A DNA stretch of 64,000 nucleotides from Planctomycetota bacterium (GTDB lineage Bacteria > Planctomycetota > UBA1135 > GCA-002686595): the NCBI GenBank assembly GCA_020638855.1, contig JACKHT010000003.1, positions 295,108 to 359,107 of the forward strand, given 5' to 3'. Within the stretch, counting starts at the first letter, position 1, and the number at the start of each line of letters is the position of its first letter. Both the position numbers and the translations under genes were made by a program. The notes under the pieces are model-generated. The model saw only the letters and a program-made list of their open reading frames with translations, was not told the DNA's origin and did not search any database. Below, piece after piece: positions 45,476 through 54,479 of the stretch.

Positions 45476-45743
45476 CTGTTTGGTTGTGGTTTGGCGAGCA
45501 CACATCGGGCAACGGCACGCTTATGAGAGCATCGCCGGTGGCGCCCACACGGCGTTCAATGACCCGAACCTAGTAGAATCCTACTGGTAGGGATAGTTTT
45601 CCGCCAGCGCCGGTACAGTGTCCTCCCAAACGCCTCGCAAATTCCTAATGGCTCGCCGGGTACCAACGAGTTCCGGAAATGAAGCGGTGTACCGACATTC
45701 GGACTAGTGAGCCTGCTTAGGGGCCAACGCTGGCCGCGAACCG
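45476..45743. other. Intergenic region between DUF1501 and the CTD gene
   Basis: 268 bp with no gene or recognisable element. It presumably contains the promoter of the minus-strand CTD gene. Base composition is A/T-richer, like the CTD gene. Confidence 0.4.
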
Positions 45744-47147
45744 TTACGCCAAAATCTCCCGCGCCACCTCACCGCTTACGTCGGTCAGGCGGAAGTCGCG
45801 GCCGGCGTAGTTGAAGGTGAGGCGTTCGTGGTCGAGGCCCATCAGGTGCAGGATGGTGGCGTGCCAGTCGTGGATCGACAGGCGGCCTTCGACCGCTTCG
45901 ATGCCGAGCTCGTCGGTGGCGCCGTAGGAGAAGCCGCCCTTGACTCCGCCGCCAGCCATCCAGGTGGTGAAGCCGCGGTTGTTGTGGTCGCGGCCATCGT
46001 CGCCTTGGGCGTAGGGGGTTCGGCCGAATTCGCCGCCCCACAAAACCAGTGTTTCGTCGAGCATGCTCGAACGCTTGAGGTCGGCGAGCAGCGCAGCGAT
46101 GGGTTGGTCGACGGCGGTGCAGGCTTTGGCTAGGTCCTCGCGCATGTTGCGGTGGGTGTCCCAGCCCCCGGCGCCGACTTCGATGAAGCGCACGCCGGCT
46201 TTGGCTAGGTGCAGGGCGGTGAGGCATTGACGCCCGAACTTGTCGGTTTCGGGCTTGCCGATGCCGTAGGCTTCGAGGGTGCTGGGCTTCACGGCGGCGA
46301 GATCCATCAGGTCGGGAAGTTCGGACTGCATGCGGTAGGCCAGCTCGTAGGACTCGATCACCGCCTCGATGCCGTCGTCGTTCTTCTCGCGCTTGGAATA
46401 CTCCTCGTTCAGGCGCTGGACCAGATCGAGCTGTTTGCGCTGCAGCTTGGCGCTTTGGCGCGGGTTCTTGATGTCCTCCACCGGGGGCTGCTCTTGCCCG
46501 AAGCGGCGCCGGCCCTGGCCATCGGTGCCGATCTTGAGCCCCTGGTAGGTGGCCGGTAGGAACGCGCTGCCGTACAACTGCGCGCGCCCGCCCTGGGGGT
46601 TCATGGTCACGAACCCGGGCAGGTTGGTGTTCTCGGTGCCTAGTCCATACAGGGTCCACGCGCCCATCGACGGCCGCACGAATTGGATGCTGCCGGTGTG
46701 CAGCATGGTCTGGGCCTGGGGGTGCGCGGGCAGGTCGGTGTGCATGCCGCGTAGCAGACACAGATCGTCGGCGTGAGCGGCGAGTTGGGGAAACAGCTCG
46801 CTGAGCCAAAGCCCGCTCTTGCCGTGCTGGCGGAACTGCCAGGGGCTACCCAGCAGCTTGGCTCCCTTGCGGTAACCCGACAGCGTTTTGCCGGTGCTCT
46901 GGTTGAGCACCGGCTTGTAGTCAAAGGTGTCCACGTGGCTCGGCGCACCGGTCATGCACAGGAAGATCACGCGCTTGGCCCGGGCGGGCAGCATGGGGGC
47001 TTTGGCCGCCAAAAGGTTTTCAGCGGCCAACGGGCTCGCCGAACCCAGTCCACGCAGGGCCAGCATACCGAAGCCGCAAGAAAGCGCGCGCAAGGCATCG
47101 CGGCGGGAGAGGGCTATCCGATTCAAACGGTCGATGGCATCGTTCAT
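45744..47147 (-). CDS. DUF1501 family protein
   Basis: The 467-residue protein has a Tat-like N-terminus (ALSRRDALRALSCGFGMLAL) and the DUF1501 landmarks VIFLCMTGAPSHVDTFDYKP, WQFRQHGKSGLWLSELFP, RFIEVGAGGWDTHRNM and LVLWGGEFGRTPYAQGDDGRDHNN. DUF1501 is an alkaline-phosphatase-superfamily-like domain encoded in large numbers by planctomycetes, next to DUF1549/DUF1553 genes as here. The function is not established, though a role in extracellular polymer handling is often suggested. Its last 87 bp are duplicated 2.4 kb downstream (43314-43400). Confidence 0.92.
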   Translation of the reverse strand: MNDAIDRLNRIALSRRDALRALSCGFGMLALRGLGSASPLAAENLLAAKAPMLPARAKRVIFLCMTGAPSHVDTFDYKPVLNQSTGKTLSGYRKGAKLLGSPWQFRQHGKSGLWLSELFPQLAAHADDLCLLRGMHTDLPAHPQAQTMLHTGSIQFVRPSMGAWTLYGLGTENTNLPGFVTMNPQGGRAQLYGSAFLPATYQGLKIGTDGQGRRRFGQEQPPVEDIKNPRQSAKLQRKQLDLVQRLNEEYSKREKNDDGIEAVIESYELAYRMQSELPDLMDLAAVKPSTLEAYGIGKPETDKFGRQCLTALHLAKAGVRFIEVGAGGWDTHRNMREDLAKACTAVDQPIAALLADLKRSSMLDETLVLWGGEFGRTPYAQGDDGRDHNNRGFTTWMAGGGVKGGFSYGATDELGIEAVEGRLSIHDWHATILHLMGLDHERLTFNYAGRDFRLTDVSGEVAREILA

Positions 47148-47164
47148 GGTGGGAGTCCTCGGTG

Positions 47165-50080
47165 CTAGCCGATCACGCGGAATTCCGCGCCTTGAAACAG
47201 GGATTGGGCGAACGCGGACCAGGCGGCGCGACGCGGATCGCGCAGCGGTTCGGGAGCCGCGTTGCCGGGGGCTCCATTCCTTTGCCGGGCGAGTTCACGC
47301 GCCTTTTCGCGGGCGCGTGCGCGGGCTTGGTCCCGTTGGCGTTGGCGGTCGGATGACGGCGCGGCGTCCTTGGCCTTGCCTTGGGAGGCATCTTGCTCAA
47401 TCGTACGCTCGACCTCGCGTTGGTAGTCGCGCAGGAACGCGCTCACCGCGTGGCGCTCGCCATTCGTCGGTTGGCGGCCCAAAGCGAGCTCAAAGCCGGC
47501 GCGGATCTTATCGTCGTCGGAACCGGGGATGTCCAAGAGCCGACCCGCGAATGCATCGGCCAGCCGCAAGACTTCGGAATCGTTCATCAGGAACAGCGCC
47601 TGGGTGGCCACGGTGGTCTCGTCGCGATCGCCCGTCACGAATTCGCTGTCGGGGGCATCGAATGCGGCCAGGGTGTCCATCACGAAGCCCCGCGGCGCCG
47701 GCAGGTACACCGAGCGCACCGGCTGTTCGCGCAGCATGATTTGCGCGACCTGTTCGTTGCGCAACACGCCTTCGAAGGTTCCGGCGGCCGAACCGACGGG
47801 GGCCGCGTCCGAAAGGGTTCCCGCCACGGCCAACATCGCATCGCGCAGAGCCTCGGACTCGAGCCGGCGCTTGGGCATGCGCCACAACGTGCGCACGTCG
47901 GGGTCGATCGCCTCGGCCGCGCGGTCGCTGCGCGACGATAGCCGGTAGGCATGCGAAAGCGTGATCTCGCGGATCAGTGCCTTGGTCGACCAGCCCTGGG
48001 CCACCAGCTCGGTCGCCAGCCAGTCGAGTAGCTCGGGGTGGGTGGGGGGCAACCCCGCCGCGCCGAAGTTGTCCGGGGTCGGCACGATGCCGCTGCCAAA
48101 CAAGTGCAGCCAAACGCGATTGGCCCAAACCCGAGCGGTCAGCGGGTTGTCGGCGCTCGCGATCCAGGTGGCCAGCTCCAAACGGCCGCTGCCGGCCCGG
48201 ATCGGGGGCGCATCGGGGCTGCGCAGAACTTGGGGCATGTTGCGCGGCACCACTTCGCCTGGCCGGTCGAGTTCGCCACGTTCGAGCACCGCGATGTCGC
48301 GCGGCTCGCCTTCGGAAACCCCCATGGCCAAGCGGTTCTTAGGCAAGGCCCGTCCGCGATCGTCGAATCGAGCGAGCAAGTCGGCCAACAGGCGTTCCTG
48401 ATCCGCCTGGGTTCGCTTTTGGAAGGCGGTTTGGGCGGCATCGGCCTTGTCGCCCTTGGCCTCCATCTCCATGGTCTCTTGCGAAGCCTTGTCGAGCCGC
48501 TCGCGGCCACGTTCCAAGAGGCGCCGCACCTCGGGGCCCATGTCGGGACCATTGGGCAAGTCGGCAGCCTGGGGCAACGCGAGCAAATCCGAAGGCTGGT
48601 TGTTGCCAGGCCCGCGCAGGGTGCCGAAGTGCGTGTCCGTGCTCAGGAAGATGCCCGCCAACGCGTAGTAATCCTTGGTGGGAATCGGATCGAACTTGTG
48701 GTCGTGGCAGCGGGCACAGGAAACCGTCAGCCCGAGCATGCCTTGCGACATGGCATCGATCTGCTCATCGACCATGTCGAGCTGGAACCGGGTCCGATCG
48801 CGGTTGGCGTGGCCTTTGGAACCGATCGCCAGGTAGCCCGTCGCGATCTGGTTCCAGGCGTGCTCGGTCTCGTCGGAAACGGGCACCAAGTCGCCCGCCA
48901 GCTGCAGCTTGAGGAAACGGTCGTAGGGCATGTCCGCACGGAAGGCCGCCAGGACCCAGTCGCGGTAGCGCCAGGCGTGGGGATAGACCACGTTCTGTTC
49001 CTTGCCGCTCGACTCGGCGTAGCGCGCGACGTCGAGCCAATGGCGACCCCAGCGCTCGGCGTAGGCATTGGAGGCGAGCAAGCGGTCGACCACGTGGGCG
49101 TCGCGCTCCTTGCTTGAGTCATCGAGAAACGCCGCGATGTCTTCGGGTGTCGGCGGCAATCCGGTGAGGTCAAAGGTCACGCGACGCAGCCAAGTGCGGT
49201 CGTCGGCATCGTCCACGGGCGCGACGCCCGTGGTCTCCATGTTGGCCAAGAGGAACCGATCGATCGCGCTGCGCGCCCAGCCCTCGTGTTCGGGGTTGGG
49301 CGGCTCGCTGCGCACGGGCGGTTGGAACGACCAGAACTGGCGGCCCGCATCGATGTCGATGTGGCGGTTGAGGCTTTCCTTGTGCGGCGCGTCGTCGGTC
49401 GATCCCGCAGCGGACATTTCCATCGAGCCCATGTCCGGTTCACTAGGCCACGGCGCGCCCATGCGAACCCAGGACTCTAGGTCGGCGATCTGCTGGTCGC
49501 TCAGCCTCTCCTTGGGGGGCATCTCGAAGTCCGGATTCTGATAGCGGATCGCTTCGATGAACGACGAAGCTTCTACGTCCCCCGGCACCATGGCGGGTCC
49601 TGACTCACCGCCTGTTAGGAACCCTTCCCGCGTATTCAGCGTGAGTCCAGCCTTGATGCGTTTGGAATCGGTCGAGTGACACTTGAAGCATTTCTCGACG
49701 AGTACCGGGCGGACGTTGGTTTCGAAGAACTCGATCTGCTCCGCGGTGGCTTGCGGAGCCGTGCCTTCGCTCGGCAGTTCAGGCCTGGGCTGGTCGGAAG
49801 CAACCTTGCCTTTGCCCGCCAGCGCATCCGCGTCGGCCTGGGTCAGGAAACCATCCCCATCGGCATCGAGCCGCTTGAACGCCCGCTGCCCACGGTTGAA
49901 TTCCTCTTTGGAAATTTTGCCGTCCAAGTTCTTGTCGAGCCGCCGTTTGAGCGCCTCGAAGGCGCGTCCCGGATCCCGTTCCTGGACAGGGCTGGCGGGG
50001 CTAGCAGCCGGGGCGGTCAGGGCGAGACCCAAGATCCCGGCTGCGAGGGCGACGCAAAGGGCAGAGGAGAGGGGCTTCAT
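47165..50080 (-). CDS. EF-hand / PSCyt1 / DUF1549 / DUF1553 (PSD1-type) secreted protein
   Basis: The start ATG 50078-50080 (MKPLSSALCVALAAGILGL) gives a signal peptide and 971 residues; the frame is open to 50161. Two EF-hand calcium loops are visible, DKNLDGKISKEEF at ~49-61 and DADGDGFLTQADA at ~72-84. A PSCyt1 cytochrome domain follows, with one haem motif CFKCH at 131-135, then DUF1549 (RWGRHWLDVARYAESSG, LTVSCARCHDHKFDPIP) and DUF1553 (LTARVWANRVWLHLFGSGIV, LSHAYRLSSRSD). This is a typical planctomycete large secreted protein, paired with DUF1501 (17-bp gap). A redox or polymer-related exported function is inferred. Confidence 0.93.
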   Translation of the reverse strand: MKPLSSALCVALAAGILGLALTAPAASPASPVQERDPGRAFEALKRRLDKNLDGKISKEEFNRGQRAFKRLDADGDGFLTQADADALAGKGKVASDQPRPELPSEGTAPQATAEQIEFFETNVRPVLVEKCFKCHSTDSKRIKAGLTLNTREGFLTGGESGPAMVPGDVEASSFIEAIRYQNPDFEMPPKERLSDQQIADLESWVRMGAPWPSEPDMGSMEMSAAGSTDDAPHKESLNRHIDIDAGRQFWSFQPPVRSEPPNPEHEGWARSAIDRFLLANMETTGVAPVDDADDRTWLRRVTFDLTGLPPTPEDIAAFLDDSSKERDAHVVDRLLASNAYAERWGRHWLDVARYAESSGKEQNVVYPHAWRYRDWVLAAFRADMPYDRFLKLQLAGDLVPVSDETEHAWNQIATGYLAIGSKGHANRDRTRFQLDMVDEQIDAMSQGMLGLTVSCARCHDHKFDPIPTKDYYALAGIFLSTDTHFGTLRGPGNNQPSDLLALPQAADLPNGPDMGPEVRRLLERGRERLDKASQETMEMEAKGDKADAAQTAFQKRTQADQERLLADLLARFDDRGRALPKNRLAMGVSEGEPRDIAVLERGELDRPGEVVPRNMPQVLRSPDAPPIRAGSGRLELATWIASADNPLTARVWANRVWLHLFGSGIVPTPDNFGAAGLPPTHPELLDWLATELVAQGWSTKALIREITLSHAYRLSSRSDRAAEAIDPDVRTLWRMPKRRLESEALRDAMLAVAGTLSDAAPVGSAAGTFEGVLRNEQVAQIMLREQPVRSVYLPAPRGFVMDTLAAFDAPDSEFVTGDRDETTVATQALFLMNDSEVLRLADAFAGRLLDIPGSDDDKIRAGFELALGRQPTNGERHAVSAFLRDYQREVERTIEQDASQGKAKDAAPSSDRQRQRDQARARAREKARELARQRNGAPGNAAPEPLRDPRRAAWSAFAQSLFQGAEFRVIG

Positions 50081-50371
50081 GGCGGTTTCTTCATCGGCCA
50101 GGGGCCTAGCGAACTCCCCTTGGAACCGCGCACTTTCGCCTAGGTTCCGGGCTAGGTCCATAAGGGAAGACCTCCTTGGAAGCCCGGGGGTTACCCAACC
50201 CCCGTGATCAGGTGTCCTGGCTCACGGATGGGGGGAGCATGGGGCAGAGTGCGCCCCTGACCCCCTCACCCCGCCCAATTTGCGCGGATAGGGGACCCAT
50301 GTTTCAAGAATCGCCGGGTGCGTTGGCTCAGGAGCCCTCGGGAAGGGGGACCGAAGGATTCGCTGGAGCCC
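50081..50371. other. Intergenic region upstream of the PSD1-type gene
   Basis: 291 bp between two minus-strand genes with no credible ORF. It contains a hairpin around 50187-50202 (gggggttacccaaccccc) that could stop transcription from the upstream sigma-fusion gene, and presumably the PSD1 promoter. Confidence 0.45.
50187..50205 (-). terminator. Small GC-rich hairpin downstream of the sigma-factor fusion gene
   Basis: The arms gggggtt and aaccccc enclose a short accc loop. It lies about 170 bp past the stop of the 50372-52825 gene in its reading direction. No strong T-run follows, so it is a candidate terminator only. Confidence 0.35.
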
Positions 50372-52825
50372 TCAACGGCCAGTCACGAATTGCAGGTCGA
50401 GCGTGGCCCCTGAGGTCGCATGGATGACCGGCTGCCAACGGAAGTGCAGCGCTGCGATGCGCCAAGCCAATGTTTCCGGCAGGGGAGGCGTGCGAAATGT
50501 GCCATCGGGCCCGGTTCGCGTGGATCCAACCACGAGCGGAGCCCGGGCAGCGCCGCCTTCGACGACTTCGAGGTCGATCGAAGCGATGCGTTGGTCACTG
50601 TAGGGGCCCACTCCCGTGAAGACCACCGTGGCGCCTTCCACGGGGTGGCCCTCCGGGTCCAGCACCCGCCCGGTTACCGTACGGGCGGGAGACTCGTAGA
50701 TAGCAACCTGCGTCACCATTTGATTCCTTTGGAGCACGATCGGTGGCGAATAGGCGCTCTTGTCGCCCGGCCGGGAAATCGTGACCACGTAGGTGCCAGG
50801 GTCCAAGCCCGTCAGGTGAAACTCCGGCTGAAGGGGCGGTGGCAGTTCCTGGGCAGCCATCTGCCTTGGCCGGGGCCAAACCTCGTTGGGCAACACATCG
50901 GACAAGAGGTCGAAGCCGCCGGATGCCTCCGCCGGAAGCAAGTTCCAGTCCACATCGTAGGTAGCCAAGGGGATTCCTTGCCCAGTGCCAGCATCCACTA
51001 GGCGCCCGTGGATTTCGCCTGCGTGTAGTCCCACGTCGCGTTCGTCCTGCCTGCGCTTCATGGGCACGTCGACCGAATCCGTTCCCGCCGCGACTGGCTC
51101 CACGACCGCCCGGGACCAGTCTCTACCGTCAAAGTCGAGCGAATAATCCCCATCCGCCAGGCCGCGCAGCGTGAAGCGGCCTTCGGAATCGATGTCCGCG
51201 TTGTAAGTGCGACGGCTGCCAATGCGCCAAGCGTTGAGTACGACGTGCGGCGCGACACCCCCGTCCACGGCACGCACTCGCCCAGCGATGGTTTTGCCCG
51301 GATGCAAGGTGATGGTGGTGTCGTTGGTGCCCGCCAGCACCCCCGCGAGCTGTTCGAATGCGAGCCGATGACCGTGCAAACGGCTGTCGACTTCCAACAG
51401 CTTGGTGCCCAGGGTTTCGCCTTTGAGCAGCACGAGCCCTTGTTCGTCGGTGTAGCCCGCTGCCTCCCGCTGGCGGCGGTCCAGCGAATCGAGTGGATCG
51501 CTTGGGACGGCGTTGGTTTGGCTGGGGAGAACGGCCCAAAGGCTGACTTGGGCGGTCCGAACGGGCAATCCGCTCTCGTCGACGACGCGCACGAACAGCT
51601 CAAACTCCCCGAGGGTACCGGGTTCGAGCGAAGCGATCGCGATGGTCTCCAAATCGACATGCGTATCGGGAAGCAGCTCGAAGCCCCTAGAGCGCCACAA
51701 AGGGACGCCTGCTACGAAGACGGAAGCCACAAACCCCTTCGCCCGGGCCAGTTGCTCTCCACGGAGCGTAACCAAGAACTCGCCGCTAGGGTTGGTGATG
51801 GTGCGTTGGTCCACCAGCGCCGGTCCCTTCTGACTCATGGTGTGCACGCGCACGTCGAGCCCCGCGATTGGGTCGCCCTGCAGTCCTACGAAGCGTCCAC
51901 GAACGGTGGCGCCCGATTCGGTCCCTGGGGCAGGGCTTTGGTTTGGTGTGGCTTTGGGTGCTTGGTTATCAGCTGCGGTCTCCGCATTGACAGAAATGCG
52001 CGCGTTGGCCGCAGTAGCGAAGGGGGAATCCACGTGCGAGTCGCTGGGCGCGAGTTCCAACGGTCGGGCATTCGGGCCCGGCGGGGCCAGAGCCGCAGCC
52101 TCGTGCATGGCGGCTCCGTCCTGCCAATACCACCACCCACCCAAACCTGCTCCAAGAACGGCTACCAACCACAACGCTGCCACCAAACCGCTCTTTGCGA
52201 CCAGGCCCGGTGCGCGCAGCGCGAGCAAACGGGTCTCGAGACCGGCCGGTATTGCCAAGGCTTCCCGGGCGCTGAGTGCAGCTGCAATGCCACCCGCGAG
52301 CGAAGTCCACCCCGCACGCTCCAGCCGCTTGCGTAGCCGTTCTACGCCCCGCTGGGTGCGATCGTGGGCGGTCGACTCGGAGCACCCAAGCGCGTCCCCG
52401 ATTTGAGCGAAGGTGAGCCCGTCCTGGTAGTGCAATTGGATGGGGATTCGGAACGCTTCTTCGAGTTGTTTGAGTTCGAGCGAAACTTGGTCCTGGACCG
52501 CCTGCGTGGTGGAATTGCGCGCTATGGAGTCTTGCGCTTTGGAGTCGGCGTATTGCATGGCGTACCTTTGCTCGCGTTGCGAGCGGTTTTGGGATTGGCG
52601 ACGTTGGGTCAGCGCGGTTTGAACGGCGAGAGTGCGCAACACAGCGCCTGCGTCGCGCGCCTGCTGCAACCGAATCTTGCCCTCCAAAAGCCGCAAGAAG
52701 ACCGCCTGGGTGGCATCCTGAGCGTCCGCATCGGAATCCAGCACGCGTCGAGCCGCCCGAAAGACCCCCGCATGGTGGTCGCGCACGAGTTGGTCAAAAA
52801 TGTTGGGTTCAGTGCCTCTGTTCAT
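50372..52825 (-). CDS. ECF sigma factor fused to a membrane segment and carboxypeptidase-regulatory-like repeats
   Basis: The start ATG 52823-52825 (MNRGTEPNIFDQLVRDHHAG) gives 817 residues. Residues ~8-75 are sigma region 2 (VFRAARRVLDSDADAQDATQ). Residues ~115-170 are region 4 with a helix-turn-helix (HYQDGLTFAQIGDALGCSES). A transmembrane helix follows at ~210-235 (LVAALWLVAVLGAGLGG), then a ~580-residue exported part with beta-sandwich repeats (GATVRGRFVGLQGDPIAGLD, GDYSLDFDGRDW, VTGRVLDPEGHPVEGATVVF). So a promoter-recognition domain faces the cytoplasm and a possible sensor lies outside. No anti-sigma gene is adjacent. Planctomycetes are known for extended ECF groups; this is a striking example. 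Confidence 0.88.
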   Translation of the reverse strand: MNRGTEPNIFDQLVRDHHAGVFRAARRVLDSDADAQDATQAVFLRLLEGKIRLQQARDAGAVLRTLAVQTALTQRRQSQNRSQREQRYAMQYADSKAQDSIARNSTTQAVQDQVSLELKQLEEAFRIPIQLHYQDGLTFAQIGDALGCSESTAHDRTQRGVERLRKRLERAGWTSLAGGIAAALSAREALAIPAGLETRLLALRAPGLVAKSGLVAALWLVAVLGAGLGGWWYWQDGAAMHEAAALAPPGPNARPLELAPSDSHVDSPFATAANARISVNAETAADNQAPKATPNQSPAPGTESGATVRGRFVGLQGDPIAGLDVRVHTMSQKGPALVDQRTITNPSGEFLVTLRGEQLARAKGFVASVFVAGVPLWRSRGFELLPDTHVDLETIAIASLEPGTLGEFELFVRVVDESGLPVRTAQVSLWAVLPSQTNAVPSDPLDSLDRRQREAAGYTDEQGLVLLKGETLGTKLLEVDSRLHGHRLAFEQLAGVLAGTNDTTITLHPGKTIAGRVRAVDGGVAPHVVLNAWRIGSRRTYNADIDSEGRFTLRGLADGDYSLDFDGRDWSRAVVEPVAAGTDSVDVPMKRRQDERDVGLHAGEIHGRLVDAGTGQGIPLATYDVDWNLLPAEASGGFDLLSDVLPNEVWPRPRQMAAQELPPPLQPEFHLTGLDPGTYVVTISRPGDKSAYSPPIVLQRNQMVTQVAIYESPARTVTGRVLDPEGHPVEGATVVFTGVGPYSDQRIASIDLEVVEGGAARAPLVVGSTRTGPDGTFRTPPLPETLAWRIAALHFRWQPVIHATSGATLDLQFVTGR

Positions 52826-52998
52826 TGTGCTGCTCCGCTGGAGGGGCTGGCCCTCCACACCAAGATGCGCCTGAGCTGCGAAACTCCGGAAGAATCCCGG
52901 AGAAACGCTCGCTCACGGCCGAGCTTCTGGCCGCTCGAGGCCTCAGATTGGGCCAAAGCGGCCTCATTGGGTAGGCAGTGCCCCATGGTTCATACCGA

Positions 52999-53025
52999 AA
53001 CTGACTGGGTTCGGTGTGGAAGCTC
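52999..53025 (+). repeat. Left terminal inverted repeat of the IS
   Basis: Starts aactgactgggtt and runs to ...ggaagctc. It pairs with 54174-54198 and resembles the MITE arms at 9509-9535. Confidence 0.82.
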
Positions 53026-53029
53026 ACCC

Positions 53030-54076
53030 TCAACCCGCATACACCCCCCGACCAAGCGCCGCCCGGGGGCAAGGCGGAATACTCCGCCTACCCTGGTCCT
53101 GACGCCACCCAAGGACCTCGCTGTAGGTCAGCGGCCGCTTCAGGAATCCCGCGAACTGAGCCGGCGTCGCCTTGTCCCGATTGAACCTAGGCTTGATGAG
53201 ATTCTTCCAAGTCATCAGGTACTGAAGCGCTAGATCCAAGAAGCAACGCTTCTTGCTCGCCAACCAAGACTGACGTCTCAAGCGACCCAAAAGGTCTCGA
53301 GCAATCGCCTCCGTTTGATTGATCGGAAACAGCGGATTCGCAACCGTTCGCGCCAACCGGCTCGAAGTCTTTTCATGAATGACTCGTGCCGTCCCAAACG
53401 CACTCTGCAACAGACTCGGATACGTCAGCTTTTCGTCGGTCTGCACCCGAACCATATCCAGCCCGGAAACCATGGGGATCGCCCGCTCAAGTACCTTTCG
53501 GATAGCCACCTTGGAATTGTCTTTGCGGGGACCAAACTGGCCTTCCTCCTTCGCTAACGATTCAATCCTCGCAACACTCATTCGACCGCGCGGGCTAAGT
53601 GTCTCCGATTCCGCCCAAATGATGAACCTAGTGGGCGTATCGATGAGTACCGGCACCGTCACAGGTCGCTCACGACGCCGGGTCTCAAAGGTCTCGAACT
53701 CGTCCATCTGCAGAACCGCGGAAGGACCTAGCTTCCCTCGAACATTGAGATTTAGGTGTCGTAAGTGTTGTCCGATCTTGCGGAACTTGAGCTCGGTGCA
53801 TCGCAGCGTGAGTGGGAGCATCCGCGAAGACTGACGCAGTCCAACTCCCGAAATCAGCAACCGAAACAACTGCGTGTTTAGATGTGGCTTGTGATCCCGA
53901 TAGTCGGCTCGAAAGGTCTGGCGGGAATAGGTGCGCTTGCAAGTACGGCAGCGAAACCTCGGGACTGGGTTTGCTCTACAAAGAGGCTTGTAAAAGCCGT
54001 AGCGCAGGTAGTGCCGCTTGGATGGATGCCTGTGGGCCAGGCATGTGGAGTAGGGGCAAAAGGGAGGGACGAACAT
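53030..54076 (-). CDS. DDE-type transposase with N-terminal zinc ribbon (IS1/IS1595-like)
   Basis: The ATG 54074-54076 start (MFVPPFCPYSTCLAHRH) is preferred over a GTG at 54101-54103. 348 residues. The N-terminal zinc ribbon has CPYSTC and, further on, CRTCKRTYSRQ, followed by a helix-turn-helix stretch. The catalytic core has QMDEFETFETRRR (first Asp), VRVQTDEKLTYPSLL (second Asp) and NPLFPINQTEAIARDLLGRL near the expected third acidic position. The fold resembles IS1/IS1595-type transposases without a confident group. It appears intact. The stop lies 5 bp inside the left inverted repeat. Confidence 0.8.
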   Translation of the reverse strand: MFVPPFCPYSTCLAHRHPSKRHYLRYGFYKPLCRANPVPRFRCRTCKRTYSRQTFRADYRDHKPHLNTQLFRLLISGVGLRQSSRMLPLTLRCTELKFRKIGQHLRHLNLNVRGKLGPSAVLQMDEFETFETRRRERPVTVPVLIDTPTRFIIWAESETLSPRGRMSVARIESLAKEEGQFGPRKDNSKVAIRKVLERAIPMVSGLDMVRVQTDEKLTYPSLLQSAFGTARVIHEKTSSRLARTVANPLFPINQTEAIARDLLGRLRRQSWLASKKRCFLDLALQYLMTWKNLIKPRFNRDKATPAQFAGFLKRPLTYSEVLGWRQDQGRRSIPPCPRAALGRGVYAG

Positions 54077-54173
54077 GGCACGGGTCTTGGTCGAGGTCCC
54101 CACTTGGGGAGAACGACTCTAGGACCGGCCGGTAGGGCTTCGGGTGGCAGGTCAACTCTGGTTTCTTGGCCAA

Positions 54174-54198
54174 GCATCCACACGCAACCCAGTCAGTT
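54174..54198 (-). repeat. Right terminal inverted repeat of the IS
   Basis: Reads gcatccacacgcaacccagt and ends ...cagtt; its complement matches the left end at 52999-53025 except for about three positions. Confidence 0.82.
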
Positions 54199-54479
54199 GC
54201 AACCGTTCCCTCTGAGGGGCCGCGTACGAGGGGAAGTTTGATCACGCGGATCCTTCCATTGGAAAGGCCGTGCCAACCCCTGCTGCATGGCTGGGGTACG
54301 AGCCCCTGGAGCATGCCCGGCACACAGCGAGTACCGGTATCCGCAGGGCGCAGCCGCACGAGATCGTCGAGGAATTGGCGGTTGCCAATTGTCCCCGGGG
54401 TAGCAGACTCACAGAATTGGAGCGATCGCGGATCCTGGACATTGGGATCCCACTCCTGCCATCGTCGGAAAAGTATCGC
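54199..54479. other. Intergenic region between the IS and the ApbE gene
   Basis: 281 bp without a credible gene. The in-frame open stretch upstream of 54480 lacks a plausible signal peptide. It should carry the promoter of the ApbE-PepSY operon. Confidence 0.4.

Larger units (their letters stand above)
52999..54198. mobile_element. Insertion sequence, 1.2 kb, with ~25-bp terminal inverted repeats
   Basis: Left end aactgactgggttcggtgtg... at 52999-53025; right end (reverse complement) aactgactgggttgcgtgtg... at 54174-54198. The two agree at about 22 of 25 positions. One transposase ORF (53030-54076) lies between them. No clear target-site duplication was found. A 79-bp MITE with the same ends lies at 9509-9587. 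Confidence 0.82.

Noticed and set aside
52991..54206. Target-site duplication of the IS
   Set aside because: The flanks cataccga and gcaaccgt are not identical, so no duplication is claimed.
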